Assembly: GCA_947623725.1 (NCBI GenBank)
Contig: CANQHI010000009.1
Location: forward strand, 1 to 42,125
DNA from: an uncultured Clostridia bacterium
GTDB lineage: Bacteria; Bacillota; Clostridia; TANB77; CAG-508
Length of the DNA: 42,125 bases
Direction: 5' to 3'
Positions 8,224 through 16,748 of this stretch are shown piece after piece. The number at the start of each line of letters is the position of its first letter. The first letter of the stretch is position 1. Both the position numbers and the translations under genes were made by a program. The notes under the pieces are model-generated. The model was not told where the DNA came from, searched no databases, and saw only the letters and a list, made by a program, of their open reading frames with translations.

Positions 8224-9420
8224 TTATTTTTCAGATATAAGTTTAATTGTATCTCTTGCAATAACTAGTTCTTCATTTGTTGGAACAACCCATACTGCAA
8301 TTTTAGAATTATCTGCTGAAATTTTAATTTCTTCTCCTTTTGTTTGATTTTTACTTTCGTCTATTTCAACACCTAAGTATTTTAAGTATTCACATATACC
8401 TTTTCTAATACCACATTGGTTCTCACCTACTCCTGCCGTAAATGTTATTACATCTACTCCCTGCATCGATAATATATATTTTGCAATAAAACCTGCAATA
8501 GCATATTTATAATGATTTAATGCTAAAATTGCATTTTCATTTCCTTCTTTTGCTTGTGCTTCTATGTCTCTACAATCTGCAGATACTTTGCTTATCCCAA
8601 GCATACCAGATTTTTTATTTAGAATATTTTCTATCTCGTTTGGTGTTAAATTTTCTTTTTTCATTAAGAATGTAACAATTGAAGGATCTAAATCACCTGA
8701 GCGAGCACACATTGGAATTCCAGATATTGGAGTTAAGCCCATAGAAGTTTCTACAGATTTACCTCCTTGAATTGCACATATACTTCCACCTTGCCCTAAA
8801 TGACAGTTAATTATTTTTAAATCTTCTACTGGCTTATTTAAAAGTTCTGCAATTCTACGAGAAACATAATAATGAGATGTTCCATGAAATCCATACTTTC
8901 TTATTCCATATTTTTCATAATATTCATAAGGAATTGGATAAATATATCTTTCTTTTGGAATTGTTTGATGGAATGCTGTATCAAATGTAGCAACCATTGG
9001 TTTTCCTGGCATAAGCTCTTTACATGCTCTAATTCCTATTAGTGCACTAGGATTATGAACAGGTGCTAAATTGTTACATTTTTCTATTTTTTGAATTACA
9101 TCATCATCAATTATTACTGATTTATTAAAATATTCTCCACCATGTACAATTCTATGACCAATTGCATCAATTTCATCTAAACTGTTAATTGATGGATATT
9201 CTTTATTAAGTAATTGACTGATTACCACATCTAAAGCTTCTTTATGATCTTTAGCAAACTGATTTAAAACATATTTTTCTCCATTTATTTTATGAGTTAA
9301 AAAAGCTTTATCTTCTCCTATTCTTTCATAAGTACCTTTAGAAATAATTGTTTCATTATCCATATCAATTAATTGATATTTTAATGAAGAACTTCCTGAA
9401 TTTATTACTAAAATTTTCAT
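8224..9420 (-). CDS. ackA: Acetate kinase, second (downstream) copy
   Basis: The enzyme converts acetyl phosphate and ADP to acetate and ATP in the cytosol. The 398 residues carry the ASKHA-fold signatures: N7 and S10/S12 in MKILVINSGSSS, the DAIGHRIVHGG block, FDTAFHQTIP, the HLGQGGS loop, and the RSGDLDP region holding the catalytic arginine. The residues before that arginine are MCARSGD rather than the usual MG(T/S)RSGD seen in its neighbour. It shares most of its length with the copy at 9454-10650 and lies 33 bp downstream of it, so it is a tandem duplicate that has since diverged. The start has GAAAGGATATTAAA before the ATG. Confidence 0.95.
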   Translation of the reverse strand: MKILVINSGSSSLKYQLIDMDNETIISKGTYERIGEDKAFLTHKINGEKYVLNQFAKDHKEALDVVISQLLNKEYPSINSLDEIDAIGHRIVHGGEYFNKSVIIDDDVIQKIEKCNNLAPVHNPSALIGIRACKELMPGKPMVATFDTAFHQTIPKERYIYPIPYEYYEKYGIRKYGFHGTSHYYVSRRIAELLNKPVEDLKIINCHLGQGGSICAIQGGKSVETSMGLTPISGIPMCARSGDLDPSIVTFLMKKENLTPNEIENILNKKSGMLGISKVSADCRDIEAQAKEGNENAILALNHYKYAIAGFIAKYILSMQGVDVITFTAGVGENQCGIRKGICEYLKYLGVEIDESKNQTKGEEIKISADNSKIAVWVVPTNEELVIARDTIKLISEK

Positions 9421-9453
9421 TTTAATATCCTTTCAAAATTTATTATTTTGAAT

Positions 9454-10650
9454 TTATTTATTAAAGCATATTTTTTGAGTTTCTTGAGCTATTGCAAGTT
9501 CTTCATTTGTTGGAACAACATAAACTTGAACTTTTGAATCTTCAGTTGAAATTTTAGCCTCTACAGCAAATGCATCTTTATTTGCTTGCTCATCTATTTT
9601 TACACCTAAAAATTCAAGCTTTTTGCATATTTCTAATCTTGATTCTGTTCCTCTCTCTCCTACTCCTGCTGTAAAAGATATTACATCAACACCATTCATT
9701 GCAACCGCACATCTTGCGATATAACATGCTATTAAATAGTGATAATTATCTAATGCTAATTTTGCTTGCTCATTTCCTTCTGCTGTTGCTTGTTCAACAT
9801 CTCTATTGTCTTGTGAAACTTTTGATACACCTAATAATCCTGATTTTTTATTTAATATTGTATCCATTTCTTCAGGAGCAATATTTTCTTTCTTCATAAT
9901 AAAAGTAACAACAGATGGATCTAAATCACCAGAACGAGATCCCATTGGTATTCCTGCAACTGGAGTAAGTCCCATTGATGTTTCTACTGATTTACCACAT
10001 TGTACTGCACAAATACTTGCTCCTTGTCCTAAATGGCAATTTATTATTTTTAAATCTTCAATTGGTTTTCCTACAATTTCTGCAACTCTATTTGCAACAA
10101 ATTTATGAGATGTTCCATGGAAACCATATTTTCTTACTCCATATTTTTCATAATACTCGTATGGAACTGGATAAATATATCTTTCTTTTGGAATTGTTTG
10201 ATGGAATGCTGTGTCAAATACTACAACATTTGGTTTCTCTGGCATAAGATCTCTACAAGCATTAATTCCAAGTATTGCAGCTGGATTATGTAATGGAGCT
10301 AAATCAACACAATCTTCAATAGCTTTTACTACTTCATCATCAACTAATACAGAGTTTTTAAACTTTTCTCCGCCATGAACTATTCTATGACCAATTGCAT
10401 CTATTTCATCAAGTGATTTTATTACTCCATATTCGTTATTTAATAATTGGTCTATAACAAATTTTAAAGCTCCTTGATGATTACTTACTGGATTTTCAAG
10501 TTTTATTTTTTCACCATTTACTTTATGTGTTAAAAATGAGTCTCCTCCTATTCTTTCATAATTTCCTGAAACAAGAACTTTATCAGAATCCATATCAATT
10601 AATTGATATTTCAAAGATGAACTTCCTGAGTTTAATACTAAAATTTTCAT
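9454..10650 (-). CDS. ackA: Acetate kinase, first (upstream) copy
   Basis: This is a 398-residue acetate kinase with all family blocks: N7 and S10/S12, HRIVHGG, FDTAFHQTIP, HLGQGAS, MGSRSGDLDP and TAGVGERG. It keeps the more usual MGSRSGD and is therefore the likelier ancestral form. It lies between pta and the second ackA with gaps of 56 and 33 bp, and an AAGGAGGAAG ribosome site. With Pta it forms the acetyl-CoA to acetate route that yields ATP in fermentation. Confidence 0.96.
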   Translation of the reverse strand: MKILVLNSGSSSLKYQLIDMDSDKVLVSGNYERIGGDSFLTHKVNGEKIKLENPVSNHQGALKFVIDQLLNNEYGVIKSLDEIDAIGHRIVHGGEKFKNSVLVDDEVVKAIEDCVDLAPLHNPAAILGINACRDLMPEKPNVVVFDTAFHQTIPKERYIYPVPYEYYEKYGVRKYGFHGTSHKFVANRVAEIVGKPIEDLKIINCHLGQGASICAVQCGKSVETSMGLTPVAGIPMGSRSGDLDPSVVTFIMKKENIAPEEMDTILNKKSGLLGVSKVSQDNRDVEQATAEGNEQAKLALDNYHYLIACYIARCAVAMNGVDVISFTAGVGERGTESRLEICKKLEFLGVKIDEQANKDAFAVEAKISTEDSKVQVYVVPTNEELAIAQETQKICFNK

Positions 10651-10706
10651 AACTTCCTCCTTAAATTTTATTTGAAAATACTATAAATTTAATTTTAACT
10701 ATATAA

Positions 10707-11723
10707 TTAATTTTTTTGTGCTTGCACTGCAGTAATTGCAACTACACCAACAATATCATCTACTGAGCATCCTCTTGATAAATCATTTACAGGTTTATCT
10801 AAGCCCTGACATAATGGCCCATAAGCCTCTGCATGGCCAAATCTTTGAACTAATTTATATCCTATATTTCCAGCATTTAGGTCTGGAAATACAAGAATAT
10901 TGGCTTTTCCAGCTACATCACTTCCTGGTGCTTTAGAATTAGCTATTTCTGGTATAATAGCTGCATCTAGTTGTAATTCTCCATCTATAAGAATGTTATC
11001 ATTTATATTAATTTTTTCTTTTGCAAGATTTGTTGCATTAATTACTTTTTCAGTTAATTCTGATGATGCACTTCCCTTTGTAGAATATGACAACATTGCA
11101 ATTTTAGGTATTCTATTTGAGTTAACCAATTCTTTAAAAGATTTACTTGAAGAAATTGCAATATCAGATAATTGTTCAACTGTAGGATTTGCTATCATAC
11201 CACAATCAGAAAAAATAAATACTCCATTTTCTCCTAATTCTTTATCCTGCACACACATTATAAAAAATGCAGAAATTGTTTTTACACCCTCAGCTCCTTT
11301 TATTATTTGAAGAGCTGGTCTTAATGTATCTGATGTTGGATTGCATGCACCTGAAACAAATCCATCTGCATCACCTACTTTTACCATCATTGTTGCATAA
11401 TATCTTGAATTTTCTGAAATTAGCTTTTGTGCAGTTTCTATTGTCATTCCTTTATCTTTTCTTAATTCATAAAGTGTTTGAATATAGTATTCTAATCTAT
11501 CCGATTTTTCTGGATCAATTATTTCTGCACCTTCAATATTAATATTATTTTCATTTGCTAAAGAAGTAATTTTATCTTTATTTCCTAATAATGTAATTTG
11601 TGCAATACCTTCTTTTAAAATTATTTCAGTACCCTTAAGAATCCTAATGTCATCACTTTCTGGTAAAACAATTTTTTTTATATTTTGTTTTGCTTTTTCT
11701 TTCATATCATTAATAAAGCTCAT
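10707..11723 (-). CDS. pta: Phosphate acetyltransferase
   Basis: Pta transfers acetyl from CoA to phosphate. The 338 residues match the short clostridial form without the N-terminal DRTGG extension. Visible blocks are KKIVLPESDDIRILKG at the start, DGFVSGACNPTSDTLRP in the middle, and LDAAIIPEIANSKAPGSDVAGKAN and GPLCQGLDKPVNDLSRG near the end. The start follows AAAGGAG. It leads the pta-ackA-ackA unit. A perfect inverted repeat lies 18 bp before its start. Confidence 0.95.
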   Translation of the reverse strand: MSFINDMKEKAKQNIKKIVLPESDDIRILKGTEIILKEGIAQITLLGNKDKITSLANENNINIEGAEIIDPEKSDRLEYYIQTLYELRKDKGMTIETAQKLISENSRYYATMMVKVGDADGFVSGACNPTSDTLRPALQIIKGAEGVKTISAFFIMCVQDKELGENGVFIFSDCGMIANPTVEQLSDIAISSSKSFKELVNSNRIPKIAMLSYSTKGSASSELTEKVINATNLAKEKININDNILIDGELQLDAAIIPEIANSKAPGSDVAGKANILVFPDLNAGNIGYKLVQRFGHAEAYGPLCQGLDKPVNDLSRGCSVDDIVGVVAITAVQAQKN

Positions 11724-11741
11724 TTGTTTACTCCTTTATAA

Positions 11742-11765
11742 ATATAATAGACATGCCTATTATAT
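11742..11765. promoter_or_regulatory. Inverted repeat in the pta leader/promoter
   Basis: ATATAATAG and CTATTATAT are perfect 9-bp arms around a 6-bp centre. The arms contain TATTAT/ATAATA elements and the site is 19-42 bp before the pta start codon. It could be a repressor operator that overlaps the -10 region, or a leader hairpin. No regulator can be named. Confidence 0.4.
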
Positions 11766-11824
11766 AAAAAATAATCTAAAAAAACAATATTTTTTTATTA
11801 TTTTAGTTTATTATTTTTAAAAAT

Positions 11825-11912
11825 ACAAAATTGCATTTACTTTTTCACTTGACCATTATTTTAAAAATATTGTCTTAAATATGTCACTTCTCTTACAAAT
11901 TGCATTTACTTT
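11825..11912. repeat. Two copies of short intergenic repeat (units B and A)
   Basis: Unit B (11825-11852) and unit A (11886-11912) both contain the core TTGCATTTACTTT. The same two units, nearly base for base, recur at 29226-29280 in the order A then B, and a weaker relative lies at 24837-24863. Both strong sites are in gaps between divergent genes, just upstream of a plus-strand gene. They may be regulator binding sites or a small dispersed repeat. Confidence 0.55.
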
Positions 11913-11947
11913 TTTATCTGACGATTATTTTTATAATTATCATAATC

Positions 11948-11976
11948 TTGAAAATAAATATCTTTTTTGTTACAAT
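11948..11976 (+). promoter_or_regulatory. Sigma-A promoter of the pseudouridine synthase gene
   Basis: TTGAAA (11948-11953), a 17-bp spacer and TACAAT (11971-11976) make a near-consensus promoter. It is followed by AAGGA 10 bp before the ATG at 12006. Confidence 0.75.
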
Positions 11977-12005
11977 ACAAATCAAAAACAATAAGGAAAA
12001 GTTAA

Positions 12006-12923
12006 ATGGAACTTAAATATACTGTACAAAATGAAAAAAATTTATATAATATTTTAAAAGATAAACTTCACATTTCTAGTAGGCTTTATGAAAGAATAAG
12101 AAAAGAATATATCTATGTAAATGATTTGAAATTTGATTATAAAACAATTTTACATCAAGGAGATGTAATTACTATTAAATTAGATTATGAAGAAGATAAC
12201 TCAAATATCGTTGCAAATAAAGACATAGACTTAAATATATTGTATGAAGATGAATGGATGCTAATTGTTGATAAGCAAGCTGGTATACCTGTTCATCCTT
12301 CTATTGCTCATTATGATAATAGTTTATCTAATGGAGTAAAATATTATTTTGATCAAAACAATATTCATAAAAAAATTAGACCTGTAAATAGGCTTGATAA
12401 AAATACTTCAGGTATTGTTATTTTTGCCAAAAATGAATATATACAAGATAATATAACAATAAATCTTAAAGAATATATTGCTATTGTCAGAGGTAAACTT
12501 CCTAACAATCAAGGAATAATTGATAAACCTATAAAAAGAAAAGATGGAAGTATTATTGAAAGATGCATAGACTCTACTGGTGAAAGAGCAGTTACTCATT
12601 ATCAAGTTTTAGATACAATTAATATTAATAATTTAAAGAATCATAATCTAAATTTTGAACTTTCATCTCACTCTGAAGAGAATAATATAATTTCAGTTGT
12701 AAAATGCATATTAGAAACTGGTAGAACTCATCAAATAAGAGTTCATTTAGCATCTCTTGGAAATCCTATTTTAGGTGATGATTTATATGGAGAAAAATCA
12801 AGCTTAATTTCAAGACAGGCTCTTCATTGCTATCATTTAAAATTTATACATCCAATTACAAAACAAGAACATAACATTACATCTCCTATTCCCTATGACT
12901 TTAAATTTGCAATTCATAATTAA
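12006..12923 (+). CDS. RluA/RluD-family pseudouridine synthase
   Basis: The enzyme isomerises uridine in structured RNA, probably 23S rRNA. The 305 residues have an S4-like start (about 15-60, with SSRLYERIRKEYIYVN), then ILYEDEWMLIVDKQAGIPVHPS, and the catalytic block VNRLDKNTSGIVIFAKN, where the Asp is the nucleophile and the usual HRLD is NRLD. GRTHQIRVHLASLGNPILGD and ALHCYHLKFIHP close the fold. Length and order match RluD-type proteins. Which uridine is modified cannot be told. It is transcribed alone and convergent with rnpB. Confidence 0.92.
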   Translation: MELKYTVQNEKNLYNILKDKLHISSRLYERIRKEYIYVNDLKFDYKTILHQGDVITIKLDYEEDNSNIVANKDIDLNILYEDEWMLIVDKQAGIPVHPSIAHYDNSLSNGVKYYFDQNNIHKKIRPVNRLDKNTSGIVIFAKNEYIQDNITINLKEYIAIVRGKLPNNQGIIDKPIKRKDGSIIERCIDSTGERAVTHYQVLDTININNLKNHNLNFELSSHSEENNIISVVKCILETGRTHQIRVHLASLGNPILGDDLYGEKSSLISRQALHCYHLKFIHPITKQEHNITSPIPYDFKFAIHN

Positions 12924-12930
12924 TACAGAT

Positions 12931-13041
12931 TAAAAATATAAAAATATAATAGTTTGTAGTAGTGCGCAACGACCAATTAATATTGACCATTGGAAGGTTG
13001 CAACAGCAAACTACAAAAACTATTATATTTTTATATTTTTA
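12931..13041. repeat. Structured dispersed repeat, copy 1 (short form)
   Basis: The 111-bp element begins and ends with perfect 25-bp inverted arms (12931-12955 and 13017-13041). Between them lies the core GTAGTGCGCAACGACCAA, then a short spacer and GGAAGGTTGCAACAGCAAAC. The core is shared with copies at 15603, 22477 and 34541. It lacks an inner block of about 38 bp that the other full copies have. It lies between the 3' ends of two convergent genes and has T-rich arms on both strands, so it can end transcription from both sides. Confidence 0.85.
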
Positions 13042-13044
13042 TTT

Positions 13045-13385
13045 AAGTAAATCTATAAGCCGGGTTCTGTCGTGAATAGTCATTTATCTAGGACACATAT
13101 TGCTATGTGCCTCATGCCACCAATTTAAGGAGATGACGAGCAGTCTTATCCTCCTAGTCTCGGTGTTGCTCCAGATGGGGTTTACACGGCTAGATGTATC
13201 ACTACATCTACGGTGAGCTCTTACCTCGCCTTTTCACCCTTACCATTTCTGGCGGTTATTTTCTGTTGCACTTTCCTTAAGGTTACCCTCACTTGACGTT
13301 ATCAAGCATCCTTGCTCTATGGAGCCCGGACTTTCCTCGTACGCTGTCTTTCGACTTTGCTATACGCGACTATTCAATCTACTCT
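13045..13385 (-). ncRNA. rnpB: RNase P RNA, bacterial class A
   Basis: The RNA matures the 5' ends of tRNAs. Read on the minus strand it contains GAGGAAAGTCCGGGCTCC near the 5' end, CAGTGCAACAGA-like sequence (here AAGTGCAACAGAAAATAA), the GTAAGGGTGAAAAGGCG block, GGTAAGAGCTCACCG, and the 3' GACAGAACCCGGCTTATAG. P1 forms between 13378-13384 and 13046-13052. P2 forms from GAATAGTC and GACTATTC. The P4 strands are intact. A consensus promoter sits directly in front, and repeat copy 1 directly behind is its likely terminator. Confidence 0.97.
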
Positions 13386-13389
13386 ATTA

Positions 13390-13418
13390 ATTTTAATATA
13401 TTTTAGAGCTTTTGTCAA
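13390..13418 (-). promoter_or_regulatory. Sigma-A promoter of rnpB
   Basis: On the minus strand TTGACA (13413-13418), a 17-bp spacer and TAAAAT (13390-13395) place the transcription start at about 13384, exactly at the first P1 base of RNase P RNA. It is a strong promoter, as expected for an abundant RNA. Confidence 0.85.
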
Positions 13419-13516
13419 TTATTGGTTTTTATTTTAAATTTTCCCGAGATTGTTTTACACTTTGTTTATTGAATCTTTTTTTCCTAGGAATATTTAAGTC
13501 ATACTTTATTGAATTT

Positions 13517-13577
13517 AGCAATGAAAAGAAACAATAATTTCTCAATATTAAAATTTTAATAGAGTAAAATCATTGCT
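13517..13577. repeat. Nested hairpin behind the small LPQTG gene
   Basis: AGCAATGA (13517-13524) pairs with TCATTGCT (13570-13577). Inside this stem lies a 16-bp perfect palindrome, TATTAAAATTTTAATA, flanked by CTC and GAG. On the plus strand TCTTTT follows. It is located between rnpB's promoter region and the end of the small surface protein, and may be a terminator for the latter or another structured transcript. Confidence 0.45.
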
Positions 13578-13618
13578 TCTTTTAATTAAATATATTTAAT
13601 TACTTTTAAAATCTATAA

Positions 13619-13996
13619 TTATTTTAAATCATATCTTTTTGAATTTATATAAGCTATTCCACCAATTATAATTGCAACAGCGCCAATAGCTGTTATAACA
13701 TATACATCATTTTCACCAGTTTGAGGTAAATCTTTTTCACCATCACTAACTGTGTTTACTTTAACTACATTTGTTGCTGTAGTATTTAAAGTTGTTGTAT
13801 TTCTAGCTGTTTGGTTAGTTGTTTGATTACTTGTTGAATTTTGAGTTCCTTCTGTATTAGTTAAGCTTGTTGCATTACCTGTAGTATTTCCACCATTAAG
13901 TTGAAATCCACTTGCATAAACTCCTCTTGCAAATAATAAAGCAATAGCTACAACCATAATTAAAGATATAATTAAATTTTTTCTTAAATTTTTCAT
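13619..13996 (-). CDS. Small LPQTG-anchored surface protein
   Basis: The protein has 125 residues. A signal peptide (about 1-29, ending in GVYASG) is followed by a Thr/Asn/Ser-rich linker with many NTT and NQT motifs (about 30-80). Then come a short charged stretch, the sortase signal LPQTGEND, a membrane helix and the tail NSKRYDLK. This is a minimal wall-anchored stalk with no recognisable globular domain. The start could be the ATG at 13996 or the GTG one codon earlier; AAGGAGA lies upstream of both. Its role is unknown; the low-complexity stalk is a candidate for glycosylation. Confidence 0.85.
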   Translation of the reverse strand: MKNLRKNLIISLIMVVAIALLFARGVYASGFQLNGGNTTGNATSLTNTEGTQNSTSNQTTNQTARNTTTLNTTATNVVKVNTVSDGEKDLPQTGENDVYVITAIGAVAIIIGGIAYINSKRYDLK

Positions 13997-13999
13997 CAC

Positions 14000-14306
14000 A
14001 ATGTTCTCCTTACTTTTTTCCTAATTAATTATAATTTTATTATATGTTTTTTTTTATAAAATATAGTATGAAAATATTTACAATTTCAAACTAATAATAT
14101 TTTATACCTATTTTATTTATTAGTCAACATTTTTTTACATATTTTTTTAATTAATATTATTTTTCTACATATTTATTATTTTATTGATATATCTATATTT
14201 TCTAAAAAATAAAATGGTATATTTATGTAATTTTTATTTTTACATTTTTGTAATATTTTTCATATTTCTGTAATATGTATTTTTCAAAATTTTCCAATAA
14301 AAATTT
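14000..14306. other. AT-rich gap between ychF and the LPQTG gene
   Basis: About 300 bp with almost no G or C. A possible promoter for the small LPQTG gene lies near 14040-14085 on the minus strand (TTGTAA and an AT-rich -10). I see no gene, RNA or repeat. Confidence 0.4.
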
Positions 14307-15395
14307 TTACACATTAAATTTGAATTCAACTATGTCTCCTTCTTGCATTATATAGTCTTTCCCCTCTAATCTGACAAGACCAAGTTCCTTAACTTTCTGG
14401 TAACTTCCGTTTTTTATTAAATCATCATAAGATACAATTTCTGCTTTAATAAATCCTCTTTCGAAATCAGAGTGTATTTTACCCGCAGCTTGTGGTGCTT
14501 TAGTACCTTTATTTATTGTCCATGCTCTCACCTCTTTTTTTCCTGCAGTTAAAAATGACATAAGTCCTAATAAATCATAACTTGCTTTTATTACTTTATC
14601 TAAGCCTGACTCTTCAAGTCCAATTGCTTCAAGCATTTCTTTTTTATCATCACCTGTAAGTGCAGATAATTCTTCTTCAATCTTGACACATAATGTTATT
14701 ACATCTGCATTTTCAGATTTTGCATACTCTCTAACTTGTTTTACATAATCATTTTCTTCTTTTCCTATATCATTTTCAGAAATATTTGCAACATACAATA
14801 TTGGTTTCATCGTTAACAAAAAAGCATCTTGTATTATTTCCTTCTCTTCATCTGAAAGATTAAGTGTTCTTGCTGGTTTTCCATCTTGTAATGTATCTCT
14901 TACTTTTTTAAAAATATCTTCTTCTTGTAAATATTTTTTATCGCCTTTGGCAAGTTTTGCTGCCCTTTCTATTCTTTTATTTACAGTATCTAAATCAGCA
15001 AAAATTAGTTCTAAATTAATAGTTTCTATATCTCTAATTGGATCAATACTTCCATCAACATGAACAATATTAGAATCATCAAAACATCTTACGACTTCAA
15101 GAATAGAATCAGTTTCTCTAATATGAGATAAAAATTTATTTCCTAAACCTTCTCCTTTGCTTGCACCTTTTACTAAACCTGCTATATCAACAAATTCAAT
15201 TATTGCATGTGTTGTTTTATCTGAATCGTACATTTTAGCAAGAACATCAAGTCTTTCATCTGGTACAGGTACAACACCAACATTTGGTTCAATTGTACAA
15301 AAAGGATAATTTGCACATTCAGCTCCTGCATTTGTTATGCTATTAAAAAGTGTACTTTTTCCGACATTTGGAAGTCCTACTATTCCTATTTTCAA
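14307..15395 (-). CDS. ychF: Ribosome-binding ATPase YchF (Obg family)
   Basis: The 362 residues open with the G1 loop [12 protein letters not shown] and the [11 protein letters not shown] switch. [20 protein letters not shown] is the G3 region, NISEND replaces the GTP-specific NKxD (the known reason why YchF prefers ATP), and a TGS domain ends with [13 protein letters not shown]. YchF binds 70S ribosomes and is involved in stress control. The start codon is TTG at 15395, set by a strong GGGGGGA 8 bp upstream; no ATG is near. It stands alone. Confidence 0.96.
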   Translation of the reverse strand: MKIGIVGLPNVGKSTLFNSITNAGAECANYPFCTIEPNVGVVPVPDERLDVLAKMYDSDKTTHAIIEFVDIAGLVKGASKGEGLGNKFLSHIRETDSILEVVRCFDDSNIVHVDGSIDPIRDIETINLELIFADLDTVNKRIERAAKLAKGDKKYLQEEDIFKKVRDTLQDGKPARTLNLSDEEKEIIQDAFLLTMKPILYVANISENDIGKEENDYVKQVREYAKSENADVITLCVKIEEELSALTGDDKKEMLEAIGLEESGLDKVIKASYDLLGLMSFLTAGKKEVRAWTINKGTKAPQAAGKIHSDFERGFIKAEIVSYDDLIKNGSYQKVKELGLVRLEGKDYIMQEGDIVEFKFNV

Positions 15396-15602
15396 TTTAT
15401 TTTCCCCCCATAATTATTTTAAGTATACATAAATCGTATTATATCATATTATTTCTATTATATCAATTATTTTTTCTTGTAAAATCAATTATATATATTA
15501 TACTTTTGTCTTTTTATATTTATTATAAATTTTTTTGTCCTAGCATATTCAACTTATTTTTATATCTCTTTATTATCATTTTTATATTTTAAATCATATT
15601 AC

Positions 15603-15742
15603 ATGCTATAAAATAATTGATTTGCAGTCACTGCGCAGCGACCAACCGAAGCGTAGCGAAGGGCGATTGAAGCAACCGACCAATTAATATTGACATTGGA
15701 AGGTTGCGACAGCAAAGTGCAAAAATCAATTATTTTTAGCAT
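15603..15742. repeat. Structured dispersed repeat, copy 2 (full form)
   Basis: The 140-bp element has inverted arms 15603-15623 and 15723-15742 that pair with only one bulged base. Their sequence differs from that of copies 1 and 3. The core holds GCGCAGCGACCAACCG, then AGCGTAGCGAAGGGCGATTG, AAGCAACCGACC, and the right half GGAAGGTTGCGACAGCAAA. In the inner stem CACT (15629-15632) pairs with AGTG (15716-15719), where copies 1 and 3 have GTAGT pairing with ACTAC. It lies just 3' of the glycosyltransferase at 15757. Confidence 0.85.
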
Positions 15743-15756
15743 TATTATTTTTAATA

Positions 15757-16737
15757 TTATATTCCAAGCATTGTATAAAAACATTTTTTTAATAATTGTT
15801 TTAAATTTCTAGCTTTTAGATTTCTAGAAACTTTTCTTTTAGATAATTCATCTAAAAAAAACTTTTTATTATTATCAGACAATTCTGGTAAAAATACAGT
15901 TAAAGAGTTTGTTAAAAATATTTTTAAATTTTCATCTGTATATTTATCTAATTTTAAGCTTGGTATCTGATTTAAAATATAATCATAGCCAAATAAAATA
16001 TCTTCAAGTCTTTTTTTCTGTTTTTCTTCATCGTTTCCACGCATTACGCTATTATCAGTTTGCACATAATAATATTCGTTCTTATCAATAAATACCATTG
16101 ATTTTGCTTTTAAAATTATTAATGGAAGTACCGCAAAATCTTCATGATAATTTACCTTTGGAAATTCTGGAATTATTTCTTTTTTTATTGCATAATTCCA
16201 TAGACATGAAATTAATTTGTCTTTTCCATATAAATAATTAAAGCCATCAACTCCTGTCTTTTTATCAAATGAAAAACAATCTTCTTTTTTAATTTCGCCA
16301 TTGTCTTTTACAAAAATAGGATTCCATTTTATTAGTTCAATCTTGTCATTGATATATTTTTCAATATCATTTAATAAAGTATCTGATACATAATCATCAC
16401 TATCAACAAATATTATATAATCTCCATTAGATTTTTTTATTCCTAAATTTCTTGTATTAGAAATTCCTTGATTCTCTTGTTGGTAATAAAAGAAATTAAT
16501 ATCATGATTATCTTTATTTTTCAATTTAGTAGAATAATTATTCTTGTCATATATTATTTTATCTACGGCATAATTATCAATAATTTCTTTTACACTTTCT
16601 TCAGTTTTATCTTTTGATCCATCATTAATAACTATTATTTCATATTCAATAGATGTATTTTTTTGATTAATAATCGATTCAATTGCTCTTATAATAGTTT
16701 TTTCTGCATTATATGCAGGAATAATAAAACTTATCAT
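15757..16737 (-). CDS. Glycosyltransferase family 2
   Basis: The 326 residues have the GT-A fold signature: MISFIIPAYNAEKTIIRAIESI at the start, EIIVINDGSKDKT, then QENQGISNTRNLGIKKSNGDYIIFVDSDD with the DxD metal site (DSDD near residue 115). NYHEDFAVLP is the later acidic block. It makes a glycosidic bond from a nucleotide sugar to an unknown surface glycan. It follows a second glycosyltransferase by 11 bp, with AAAGGA before the ATG. The last gene of the rpiA-GT-GT unit, it ends just before repeat copy 2. Confidence 0.88.
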   Translation of the reverse strand: MISFIIPAYNAEKTIIRAIESIINQKNTSIEYEIIVINDGSKDKTEESVKEIIDNYAVDKIIYDKNNYSTKLKNKDNHDINFFYYQQENQGISNTRNLGIKKSNGDYIIFVDSDDYVSDTLLNDIEKYINDKIELIKWNPIFVKDNGEIKKEDCFSFDKKTGVDGFNYLYGKDKLISCLWNYAIKKEIIPEFPKVNYHEDFAVLPLIILKAKSMVFIDKNEYYYVQTDNSVMRGNDEEKQKKRLEDILFGYDYILNQIPSLKLDKYTDENLKIFLTNSLTVFLPELSDNNKKFFLDELSKRKVSRNLKARNLKQLLKKCFYTMLGI

Positions 16738-16748
16738 TTTTATTTCCT

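Noticed and set aside
9699..10293. Several plus-strand open frames inside ackA
   Set aside because: They lie opposite a conserved gene, are low in complexity and have no ribosome site. They are antisense shadows.
11825..11912. CRISPR array
   Set aside because: There are only two repeat units per site, of unequal type and with irregular spacing, and no cas genes are nearby.
12931..13041. Integron attC site
   Set aside because: The element is palindromic and of similar size, but the paired RYYYAAC and GTTRRRY core sites are not present, and the neighbours are housekeeping genes rather than cassettes.
15599..15784. Open frame across repeat copy 2
   Set aside because: It is created by the repeat and overlaps the end of the glycosyltransferase. 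It has no ribosome site, and its product has no resemblance to known proteins.
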